Shown here one piece after another: positions 51,890 to 59,883 of a stretch of DNA of 64,000 nucleotides. The stretch's first letter is position 1; the number at the start of each line of letters is the position of its first letter. Both the position numbers and the translations under genes were made by a program. Below the pieces are notes generated by a model. The model made no database searches, was not told where the DNA came from, and was given only the letters and a program-made list of their open reading frames with translations. This DNA comes from Georgenia muralis (GTDB taxonomy: Bacteria > Actinomycetota > Actinomycetes > Actinomycetales > Actinomycetaceae): assembly GCF_003814705.1 (NCBI RefSeq), contig NZ_RKRA01000001.1, positions 744,001-808,000 of the forward strand, in the 5' to 3' direction.

Positions 51890-53505
51890 GCGTGCACGAA
51901 GCACACACCCAGGTCCTCGTCGTCGGCGGAGGTCTCGGCGGCGTCGCGGCCGCCCTCGCGGCGGCGCGGCACGGCGCGTCGGTGATCCTCACCGAGGAGT
52001 TCGACTGGCTCGGCGGCCAGCTCACCTCCCAGGGCGTCCCGCTCGACGAGCACCCGTGGATCGAGGACTTCGGCTGCACCGCGTCCTACCGCCAGCTCCG
52101 TGACGGCATGCGGGACTACTACCGCCGCAACTACCCCCTCACCCCCGCCGCCTACGCCAAGCGCGACCTCAACCCCGGCGCGGGCTGGGTGAGCAAGATC
52201 TGCGTCGAGCCGCGCGTGGGCGTGGCGGTCCTGGACGAGATGCTCGCCCCGCACCGCTCCGGCGGGCGGATCCGCGTGCTGCAGCCGGTCCGCCCGGTGT
52301 CCGCCGAGGTCGACGGCGACGCCGTGCGTGCCGTCACCGTCGAGGATGTGCGCACCGGCGAGCGCACCACCATCACCGCCGACTACGTCGTCGACGCCAC
52401 CGAGACGGGCGACCTGCTGCCGCTCACCGGGACCGACTACGTCACCGGCTTCGAGTCCGCGGCGGAGACGGGGGAGCCCAGCGGCCCGGCGGGGGCCCAG
52501 CCCGAGAACATCCAGGCGGTCAGCGTCTGCTTCGCCATCGAGCACCTCGACGGCGACCACACCATCGACCGGCCCGAGCAGTACGACTACTGGCGCAGCT
52601 ACGCGCCGGACTTCTGGGGCGGGAACCTCCTCGGCTGGGCCGCCCCGCACCCGCGCACCCTCGAGGTGGTCGAGCGCCACTTCGAGCCCAACCCCGGCGA
52701 CGACGCCCTCGCGGTCTTCGCCGACCAGAGCCTCAACCCCGGCGACGGCAACCTGTGGACCTTCCGCCGCATCGCCGCGAAGGACCTCTTCGAGCCCGGC
52801 ACCTACCCCAGCGACATCACCCTGGTGAACTGGCCGAGCATCGACTACTTCGACGGCCCCCTCATCGACGTCCCGACCGATGTGGCCGCCGCCCGCCTCC
52901 ACGACGCCCGGCAGCTGAGCCTGTCGATGCTGTACTGGATGCAGACCGAGGCCCCGCGCCCCGACGGTGGCGCCGGCTGGCCGGGGCTGCGTCTGCTCCC
53001 CGAGGTCATGGGCACGGCGGACGGTCTGGCCATGGCGCCCTACCACCGTGAGGGCCGGCGCCTCCGGGCGCTGGAGACCGTGCGCGAGCAGGACGTCTCC
53101 CTCGCCATCCGCGGCGAGGGCGGGGCGCGCCGCTACCCCGACAGCGTCGGGGTGGGGATGTACCGCATCGACCTGCACCCCTCCACCGGCGGCGACACCT
53201 ACATCGACGTCGGCGCCGAGCCCTTCGAGATCCCGCTCGGCACGCTCATCCCCCGCACCACCACCAACCTGCTCGCCGGCTGCAAGAACATCGGCACCAC
53301 CCACATCACCAACGGCTGCTACCGCCTCCACCCGGTGGAGTGGAACGTCGGGGAGGTCGCCGGCGTCCTCGCGGCCACCTGCCTGCAGGACGGCACCACC
53401 CCCCACCAGGTCCACGCCGACCCCGCGCTCGTCGAGCGCCTGCAGTCCCGCCTCGTCGCCGACGGCGTCGAGCTGCGCTGGCCGGAGCACGTCCGTGGCT
53501 ACTAG
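51886..53505 (+). CDS. FAD-dependent oxidoreductase (FAD_oxidored/PF12831-like)
   Basis: 539 residues. N-terminal Rossmann motif VLVVGGGLGGVAAALAAARHG followed by EEFDWLGGQLTSQG, and the closing GCKNIGTTHITNGCYRLHPVEWNVGEVAG segment, are characteristic of this flavoprotein family, often found near sugar importers. It may oxidise an amino sugar or a sugar acid before catabolism. The ATG at 51886 overlaps the LacI stop. No signal peptide, so cytoplasmic. Confidence 0.82.
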   Translation: MSVHEAHTQVLVVGGGLGGVAAALAAARHGASVILTEEFDWLGGQLTSQGVPLDEHPWIEDFGCTASYRQLRDGMRDYYRRNYPLTPAAYAKRDLNPGAGWVSKICVEPRVGVAVLDEMLAPHRSGGRIRVLQPVRPVSAEVDGDAVRAVTVEDVRTGERTTITADYVVDATETGDLLPLTGTDYVTGFESAAETGEPSGPAGAQPENIQAVSVCFAIEHLDGDHTIDRPEQYDYWRSYAPDFWGGNLLGWAAPHPRTLEVVERHFEPNPGDDALAVFADQSLNPGDGNLWTFRRIAAKDLFEPGTYPSDITLVNWPSIDYFDGPLIDVPTDVAAARLHDARQLSLSMLYWMQTEAPRPDGGAGWPGLRLLPEVMGTADGLAMAPYHREGRRLRALETVREQDVSLAIRGEGGARRYPDSVGVGMYRIDLHPSTGGDTYIDVGAEPFEIPLGTLIPRTTTNLLAGCKNIGTTHITNGCYRLHPVEWNVGEVAGVLAATCLQDGTTPHQVHADPALVERLQSRLVADGVELRWPEHVRGY

Positions 53506-53572
53506 TCCCCTCCCACCCCGCACACCCGACCGCCGCCGCCCGGCGCCCGGTCACGCCAGAAGAGGAGTTCTC

Positions 53573-54883
53573 ATGGTTCAGCGTCGAACAGTCCCCGCCC
53601 TCGCCCTGCTCATGCTCGGCGCCGGCACCCTCGCCGCCTGCTCGTCGGGCGGCGACGACGCTGGCTCCGGCGGCGATTCCGCCACGGAGGCCGCCGGCCC
53701 GGTGGACCTGCGCATGACCGTGTGGACCGCGAGCGAGGACCACCTCGCCCTCTTCGACGAGATCGCCGCCGAGTACGTCGAGGAGAACCCCGACGCCTTC
53801 TCCTCGGTCACCTTCGAGGCGGTGCCGTTCGAGGACTACACGACCACCCTGACCACCCAGCTCGCGGGCGGCAACACCCCCGACCTCGCCTGGATCTTCG
53901 AGTCCAACGCCCCGGAGTTCGTCCAGTCCGGCGCCCTGGCCGACATCAAGCCCACCCTCGAGGGCGCCGAGGGCTACGAGTTCGACGACATCCTCCCCAC
54001 CGCCCTGGACCTGTGGTCCGCGGACGAGGGGCTCTACGCCTACCCGTTCTCCAACTCCCCGTTCGTCATGTTCGTCAACACCGACCGCATCGCCGAGGCC
54101 GGCCAGGACAGCCCCGCCGAGCTCGTCGAGTCGGGCGGCTGGACCTTCGACGCCGCCCGCGAGATCTCCACCGCCACCACCGAGCAGCTCGGCGGCGCCG
54201 GCCTCATCGTGCGCGACTTCAACTACAGCCTGTGGGAGAACCTCGCCACGGTGTGGGGCGGCTGGGGCGCGTCGCCCTGGTCCGAGGACGGCACCCAGTG
54301 CACCTTCACCGAGCCGGAGATGGTCGAGGCGATGACCTGGCTGCACGAGGCCACGTTCGCCGACGGCGCGATCCCCGGTCCCGGCACCAACGCCGACTTC
54401 TTCGCCGGCGACGTCACCATGACCATCACCCAGATCTCGCGCGCCTCCTCCCTCGACGGCAGCTTCGAGTGGGACGTCGTCCCGCTGCCCGAGGGCCCCG
54501 CGGGCCGGCAGAACGTCATCGGCCAGGCGGGCATCGGCGTCTTCGAGAACGGCGACAACCCCGAGGTCGCGGCGGACTTCCTCGCCCACTTCACCAGCCC
54601 GGAGAACGCCGAGAAGCTCGCCACGTACTTCCCGCCGCCGCGCGAGTCGCTGCTGACCGCCGAGACCCTCGTCGCAGCCAACCCGCTGCTGAGCGAGGAG
54701 CAGCTCGAGGCCGTGGTCATCGGCGGCATCACCGACGCCACCACCAAGCCCGCGCACGCGAACTTCGCCGAGCTCCAGACCACCGTGCGCGGCGAGCTCG
54801 ACGCCCTGTGGAACGAGGGCGCCGACGTCGAGGCAGTCCTGGGCGACGTCTGCGCCGCGGCCGAGCCGCTGCTGCAGGACTGA
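53573..54883 (+). CDS. CUT1-type solute-binding lipoprotein
   Basis: 436 residues. Lipobox GTLAAC with Cys near residue 23, Gly/Ser/Asp linker, then a family 1 binding fold (LRMTVWTASEDHLALFDEIAAEYVEE, NSPFVMFVNTDRIAEAG). RBS gaggagttctc. First gene of a three-gene CUT1 set. With NanE and ROK nearby the ligand may be an N-acyl amino sugar or a glycan piece; that is inferred. Confidence 0.88.
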   Translation: MVQRRTVPALALLMLGAGTLAACSSGGDDAGSGGDSATEAAGPVDLRMTVWTASEDHLALFDEIAAEYVEENPDAFSSVTFEAVPFEDYTTTLTTQLAGGNTPDLAWIFESNAPEFVQSGALADIKPTLEGAEGYEFDDILPTALDLWSADEGLYAYPFSNSPFVMFVNTDRIAEAGQDSPAELVESGGWTFDAAREISTATTEQLGGAGLIVRDFNYSLWENLATVWGGWGASPWSEDGTQCTFTEPEMVEAMTWLHEATFADGAIPGPGTNADFFAGDVTMTITQISRASSLDGSFEWDVVPLPEGPAGRQNVIGQAGIGVFENGDNPEVAADFLAHFTSPENAEKLATYFPPPRESLLTAETLVAANPLLSEEQLEAVVIGGITDATTKPAHANFAELQTTVRGELDALWNEGADVEAVLGDVCAAAEPLLQD

Positions 54884-54886
54884 TCC

Positions 54887-55813
54887 ATGGCGGTCCTGGC
54901 CACCAGCCTCCGGGCGGACCGGCGTCAGCGCCGGTCCGCCTGGCGGCGCCGCGACGCCGCTACCGGGCTGCTCTTCGTCAGCCCGGCGGTCCTCGGCTCG
55001 CTCGCCTTCGTCATCGCGCCCCTCGTGGCGGTGGTCTGGTACAGCCTCCACGAGTGGAACGTCCTCGCCGCGACCTTCACCTTCGAAGGTGCGGCCAACT
55101 ACGAGCGCATGCTCGCCGACAAGGCCCTGCACGCCTCGCTCGCCGCGAGCGGCTGGTTCTCCCTCGGCCTGGTGGTGCTCAACATCTCCCTGGCGCTCGG
55201 GCTCGCCGTCCTGCTCAACCAGCGCCTGCCCGGCACCACGTTCTTCCGGGTCGCGTTCTTCTCCCCCGTGGTCGTCTCGCTCGTGGCGTGGACGATCGTG
55301 TGGGGGTTCCTCCTGCAGGTCGACGGCGGCATCAACTCCGCCCTCGGCGCGGTCGGGATCGACGGCCCGAACTGGCTGCGCGGCAACGTCACGGCGATGG
55401 TCGCCGTCGTCGTCGTCCAGGTGTTCAAGAACGTCGGCCTCAACATGATCCTGTTCCTCTCGGCCCTGCAGTCGGTGCCGGAGGAGATTCAGGAGGCGGC
55501 CACGCTCGACGGCGCCGGCCCGTGGCGGCGGTTCGTCTCGATCACGATGCCGATGATCAGCCCGACCATCCTGCTCGTCTCGATCCTCACCATCGTCGGC
55601 TCGCTGGAGACCTTCGCCCTCATCGACGTCCTCACCCAGGGCGGCCCGGGCAACTCCACGACGGTGCTCGTGTACTACCTCTACCGGCAGGCGTTCGAGT
55701 TCAACGAGTTCGGCTACGCCAGCGCGATCGCGGTGCTGCTCTTCGCGATCGTCCTCGCCCTGACGCTGCTGCAGTGGCAGACCCGAAAGCGGTGGGTGTT
55801 CCATGAAGTCTGA
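54887..55813 (+). CDS. CUT1 ABC permease (MalF-like)
   Basis: 308 residues with six or so helices. The EAA loop EIQEAATLDGAGPWRRFVSI near residue 200 contacts an ATPase; no ATPase gene lies in this set, so a shared MsiK-type ATPase is probably used, as is usual for actinobacterial CUT1 systems. It overlaps the next gene by 11 bases. Confidence 0.92.
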   Translation: MAVLATSLRADRRQRRSAWRRRDAATGLLFVSPAVLGSLAFVIAPLVAVVWYSLHEWNVLAATFTFEGAANYERMLADKALHASLAASGWFSLGLVVLNISLALGLAVLLNQRLPGTTFFRVAFFSPVVVSLVAWTIVWGFLLQVDGGINSALGAVGIDGPNWLRGNVTAMVAVVVVQVFKNVGLNMILFLSALQSVPEEIQEAATLDGAGPWRRFVSITMPMISPTILLVSILTIVGSLETFALIDVLTQGGPGNSTTVLVYYLYRQAFEFNEFGYASAIAVLLFAIVLALTLLQWQTRKRWVFHEV

Positions 55814-56738
55814 CCAGACCGTCGCCCCCGAGCGGCCCGCGGCCACCCCGCCGCCGCCCGGCCCGGCGCCCGAGCCCGTCAGCTCCGCGCAGGCCCCCCG
55901 GCGCCGCCCGCGCCGGCCCGGCCGGTGGGTCCTCGTGGCCGTCATGGCCGTGCTCTCGGTGCCGTTCCTCTTCCCCACGTGGTGGATGGCCACGTCGTCC
56001 ATGAAGACGGCGAGCGAGATCCTCCGCGTGCCGCCGACCGTCTGGCCGGCCGCGCCCTCGCTCGAGCCGTACGTCCAGGTCTTCGCGCTACAGCCGTTCG
56101 CCCAGCAGTACTGGAACTCGCTCTACATCGCCGCGGTCGTCACGATCGGGACGATCCTCGTGGCCTCGCTCGCCGGGTACGCCTTCGCGCGGATCCAGTT
56201 CCCGGGGGCGAACCTCCTGTTCATCCTCGTGCTCGTCGGGCTGCTCATCCCCACCGAGGTGACGATCGTCCCGCTGTTCCGGATGGTGAACTCGCTCGGG
56301 CTCATCGACACCCACTGGCCGCTCGTCGTCATCCCCATCCTCGGGGCGCCGAGCGTGCTGGCCACGTTCATCATGCGCCAGTTCTTCCTCGGCCTGCCGC
56401 ACGAGCTGGAGGAGGCCGGCCGGATGGACGGCCTGAGCCGGTGGGGGATCTTCTGGCGCATCGCCTTCCCGCTGGCCCGCCCGGCCATCGCCGCGGTCGC
56501 GATCTTCACCTTCCTCAAGTCCTGGAACATGTACCTCGAGCCGATCGTGTACCTCTCCAGCCGGGAGAACTTCACCCTCCCCCAGGCGCTGACCCAGTAC
56601 GTCGACGCCTACGGCGGGCCCATCTGGAACGTCCAGCTCGCCGCGACGACCCTCACGGTCATCCCGGTCCTGGTCGTCTTCGTCGTCGCGCAGCGCCACT
56701 TCATCCAGGGCCTCGCCCAGACCGGCCTCAAGGGGTGA
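55803..56738 (+). CDS. CUT1 ABC permease (MalG-like)
   Basis: 311 residues. A long Pro-rich N terminus precedes the first helix; the EAA loop ELEEAGRMDGLSRWGIFWRIAFP is near residue 202. Paired with the upstream permease. A strong terminator follows 46 bp after the stop. Confidence 0.92.
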   Translation: MKSDQTVAPERPAATPPPPGPAPEPVSSAQAPRRRPRRPGRWVLVAVMAVLSVPFLFPTWWMATSSMKTASEILRVPPTVWPAAPSLEPYVQVFALQPFAQQYWNSLYIAAVVTIGTILVASLAGYAFARIQFPGANLLFILVLVGLLIPTEVTIVPLFRMVNSLGLIDTHWPLVVIPILGAPSVLATFIMRQFFLGLPHELEEAGRMDGLSRWGIFWRIAFPLARPAIAAVAIFTFLKSWNMYLEPIVYLSSRENFTLPQALTQYVDAYGGPIWNVQLAATTLTVIPVLVVFVVAQRHFIQGLAQTGLKG

Positions 56739-56784
56739 TAGCGACCCCGACCGGGTGACCTGAGATCACCCGCCCGTCCTACGA

Positions 56785-56824
56785 GAGCGCCCGGTGCGCC
56801 GCCCACGCGGCGTACCGGGCGCTC
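56785..56824. terminator. Strong terminator after the CUT1 importer
   Basis: 18-bp stem with 17 matches (gagcgcccggtgcgccgc at 56785-56802 with gcggcgtaccgggcgctc at 56807-56824) and a 4-base loop. Confidence 0.85.
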
Positions 56825-56914
56825 GCGTGCCGACACACTGTCGTCCCGGCTCCCCGCACCTACCGAACCGGCCCGTGATCCGCGAGGATGTCCGCGAGCC
56901 CTTTGGAGATGCCC

Positions 56915-58837
56915 ATGAGCCTGCGCGCCGTCCGCGGGACCCGAGTTGCGGCCGCCACGGCCGCGCTCCTCACCACGATCGCCGTCGCGCTGGCCGGCAG
57001 CGCCGGCGCAGCACCGGCCCCGGCGAAGGCGGCGTACATCGTCACCCTCGAGACCGACACCGACGCCCGCGGGATCGCCCGCGCCCTCCAGGTGGTCCCC
57101 CGGCACGTCTTCACCGAGGTGCTCGACGGCTTCGCCGCCGACCTCACCGCCGGACAGGTGCACGCACTGCGGGCCAACCCTCACGTCGCCGCCGTCGAGC
57201 TCGACCACGTCGCCCGGGCCGTGGAGCCGGTGCCCACAGCACCGGCCGAGCCACTCGCCACCGCCACCACCGCCGTCACCACAGCCGCCGCGCAGCCCCT
57301 GCCCGCCACGGGCGAGCTGTGGGGCCTGGACCGCATCGACCAGGCCGCCCTGCCGCTGGACAACACCTACGGATACGACGAGACCGGGGACGGCGTGACC
57401 GTCTACGTCATCGACACCGGCATCGACACCGCCCACTGGGACTTCGGCGGCCGGGCCACCAACGTCTACGACGTGTTCGGCGGCACCGGCCAGGACGAGA
57501 ACGGCCACGGCACCCAGGTGGCCGGCATCATCGGCGGCGAGCTCTTCGGGGTGGCCAAGGAGGTCACGCTCGCCGGCGTGCGGGTGCTCGACGCGAACGG
57601 CGACGGCGCCTACTCGGGTGTCATCGCCGCGCTCGACGTCGTCGCGCAGGCCTCCGCCGGCCCGGCGGTCGCCAACCTCTCCCTGGTCGGCCCGTACAGC
57701 CTCGCCCTCAACCAGGCGGTCACCGACCTGTCGGACTCCGGCGTCGCCGTCGTCGTCGCCGCCGGGAACACGAGCATCGACGTGGCCGGCGTCAGCCCGG
57801 CGTCCGCCCCGGCGGCGATCACCGTCGCGGCCACCGACCGCTACGACGGCCGAGCCTCGTACAGCAACTACGGCAGCGCCGTCGACCTCTACGCCCCGGG
57901 CACCGGCATCGCGTCGGCCACGCTCGACGGCAACGCGGTGATCGCCAGCGGGACCTCGATGGCGGCCCCGCACGTCGCCGGCGTCGCCGCGCAGTACAAG
58001 GGCCGCTTCGGTGACGTCACGTCCGCCGAGCTCGCCTCGCAGCTCACGGCCTCGGCGACGGCGGGGGCGGTCCGGGTCAGCGACTCGCTCATCAGCCAGG
58101 TCACCCCGAACCGGCTGCTCACCACGTTCGCGGTGAGCCCACCGGCCGAGCCGGCCCCGAGGGGGTTCTTCCTCTCCGACACCCTCGACGGCACCGTCCA
58201 CACCACCTTCGAGTTCGGCACGGCCACGGACACCGACGTCTACATGGGCGACTGGGACGGCGACGGCGTCGACACCCCTGCGTACCGTCGCGGCAACACG
58301 TTCCACCTGCGCAACTCCAACACCGCGGGCGAGCCTGACCTCAGCGTCGCCTACGGCCGGGTCGGCGACGCCGTGTACGTCGGGGACTGGGACGGTAACG
58401 GCAGCGACACCTTCGCGGTGCGCCGGGGCAACGCCTTCTACCTGTCCAACACCTTCGCGGGCGGGCCCGCCGACGTCGTCACGCGCTACGGCCGCGTGGG
58501 CGACGAGGTGGTGGTGGGCGACTGGGACGGCGACGGCACGGACACCCCGTCGGTGCGCCGCGGCAACACCTACTACCTCAAGAACGACTTCTCCGGCGGC
58601 CCGGCCGACATCGTCACCCGGTACGGCCGCACCACCGACCTCGTCCACGCCGGTGACTGGGACGGCGACGGCCCGGACACCCTCACCGTCCAGCGGGGCA
58701 ACCAGTACTTCATCAAGAACGACTTCACCGGCGGCGTCGCCGACGCCACCTTCTTCCTGGGCCTGGCCACCGACACCACGCTCGTCGGCGACTTCGACGG
58801 CGACGGCCGCGACACGCTCGGCTACCACCGTCCCTGA
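56915..58837 (+). CDS. Secreted subtilisin-like protease (S8) with C-terminal GDWDGDG repeats
   Basis: 640 residues. Signal peptide (TRVAAATAALLTTIAVALAGSAGA), an inhibitor I9-type propeptide (AYIVTLETDTDARGIARALQ), then the catalytic domain with Asp (VIDTGID), His (ENGHGTQVAG) and Ser (GTSMAAPHVAG). The last 220 residues hold about five repeats of a 48-residue unit with GDWDGDGxDTP and RRGNxFYLxN, like FG-GAP/VCBS calcium-binding propeller blades. The ATG at 56915 has ggag 6-7 bases upstream; an in-frame ATG at 56909 also fits. A complete, exported protease. Confidence 0.92.
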   Translation: MSLRAVRGTRVAAATAALLTTIAVALAGSAGAAPAPAKAAYIVTLETDTDARGIARALQVVPRHVFTEVLDGFAADLTAGQVHALRANPHVAAVELDHVARAVEPVPTAPAEPLATATTAVTTAAAQPLPATGELWGLDRIDQAALPLDNTYGYDETGDGVTVYVIDTGIDTAHWDFGGRATNVYDVFGGTGQDENGHGTQVAGIIGGELFGVAKEVTLAGVRVLDANGDGAYSGVIAALDVVAQASAGPAVANLSLVGPYSLALNQAVTDLSDSGVAVVVAAGNTSIDVAGVSPASAPAAITVAATDRYDGRASYSNYGSAVDLYAPGTGIASATLDGNAVIASGTSMAAPHVAGVAAQYKGRFGDVTSAELASQLTASATAGAVRVSDSLISQVTPNRLLTTFAVSPPAEPAPRGFFLSDTLDGTVHTTFEFGTATDTDVYMGDWDGDGVDTPAYRRGNTFHLRNSNTAGEPDLSVAYGRVGDAVYVGDWDGNGSDTFAVRRGNAFYLSNTFAGGPADVVTRYGRVGDEVVVGDWDGDGTDTPSVRRGNTYYLKNDFSGGPADIVTRYGRTTDLVHAGDWDGDGPDTLTVQRGNQYFIKNDFTGGVADATFFLGLATDTTLVGDFDGDGRDTLGYHRP

Positions 58838-58854
58838 CAGGCTGCCCTCCCGAC

Positions 58855-58884
58855 GAGGTTGCTCGAATGGTCGTGAATCACGAC
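58855..58884. repeat. Left half of a palindrome split by an IS481 element
   Basis: gaggttgctcgaatg (58855-58869) plus the 15-bp core gtcgtgaatcacgac (58870-58884). Joined to 59838-59852 it rebuilds a 45-bp near-perfect palindrome, the second copy of the element at 23959-24007. Confidence 0.75.
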
Positions 58885-59822
58885 TGTTATGTGTCAGGAC
58901 ATCGGTAACAGTGGTGTGTCAGGACATCGGTGACAGTTTGGGCCTCTTGAGCTGGTAGCTGCGGTTGGGGTTGAGGGTGAACTCGGCGGCGAGGATGTTG
59001 CCGACGTAGAAGGTGAACTCGGTGCCGACCTGGACCACGACGGTGGGTTTGAGGGCGTGGTGTTTACCGACGGAGAACCCCGGGAGTTGTCGGTCAACAG
59101 CTCCATCGGCAGTCCGTGCTCGGCGCTGGCCTTGACGAACGCCTCCCAGGCCGCCGCTGCGCTCTCGGAGGGGGCGACGTGCAGGGCGAGGTCCTTGCGG
59201 GAGCAGTCGTCGCTGACGTGGATGACGACCACTTGCTGGCCGTCGGCGAGGGTGACGTCGAAGCCGTCCATCTGCCACAGGCTGTTGACCTTCTCGCGCT
59301 CGAAGCGCGTCCACGAGCTGCGCGGGCGCCGGGCCGGGACCAGCTCACGCAGCCCGCGCACGGCCAGGACCCGGTTGATCGTGGCCTCCGACGGCACCGG
59401 CGGCCCTGCCCCCTCGCGGGTCGGTCCTCGATGCTCGGCCAGGTGGGTCCGGATCGCCCAGGCCCCGTAGTCGAACCCTGACGCCTTGAGCTCCACACGG
59501 GCCGTGACGATCGCCTCGGCGTCCGCCTGGGTGGTCCTGCTCGGGCTCGTCCGCGGGCGACGCGAGTCGTGCGTGAACCCGGCCAGGCCCTGCTCGGCGT
59601 ACCGGGCGGCGTACTTGTAGAACGTCTTGCGTGAGACGCCGAGCCGCCGGCTCATCACGCTGACGTTGACCGGCTCGCCGGCCACATAGGCGAGCACCGC
59701 CGCCGCCAGTTCCGGATCGACCTCGCGGTCGTCATCTCTGCCCATCCAGGCAGCATTACGGCGGCGCCACTGTCACCGATGTCCTGACACATAAAGTGTC
59801 ACCGATGTCCTGACGCTCAACA
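58885..59822 (-). mobile_element. IS481-family element, internally deleted, with 15-bp target duplication
   Basis: The 15-bp core gtcgtgaatcacgac occurs at 58870-58884 and 59823-59837, directly flanking the element. Element ends share tgtt, then four unmatched bases, then gtcaggacatcggt; the last motif is tandemly doubled near each end. IS481 elements are known for target duplications up to about 15 bp. Length 938 bp is short for the family, matching the transposase deletion. Confidence 0.8.
58919..59745 (-). pseudogene. IS481 transposase, internally deleted and frame-shifted
   Basis: The N-terminal HTH part (VSVMSRRLGVSRKTFYKYAARY) and early catalytic core (LWQMDGFDVTLADGQ and ELLTDN) are intact in one frame to about 59090. 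The ending then continues in another frame (GKHHALKPTVVVQVGTEF to LKRPKLSPMS). About 100 residues between, which would include the last catalytic Glu, are missing. It cannot be an active transposase. Confidence 0.8.
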
Positions 59823-59852
59823 GTCGTGAATCACGACCATTCGAGCAACCTC
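59823..59852. repeat. Right half of the split palindrome
   Basis: gtcgtgaatcacgac (59823-59837, the target duplication) plus cattcgagcaacctc (59838-59852), the complement of the left arm. Sits at the 3' side of the convergent AGE epimerase gene and probably was a bidirectional terminator. Confidence 0.75.
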
Positions 59853-59883
59853 AATGCGCCACGCTCTCTCGTCGCCAGAGGGA

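Noticed and set aside
53306-56002. 898-codon minus-strand frame opposite the CUT1 genes
   Set aside because: A shadow of three well-recognised plus-strand genes; low-complexity translation.
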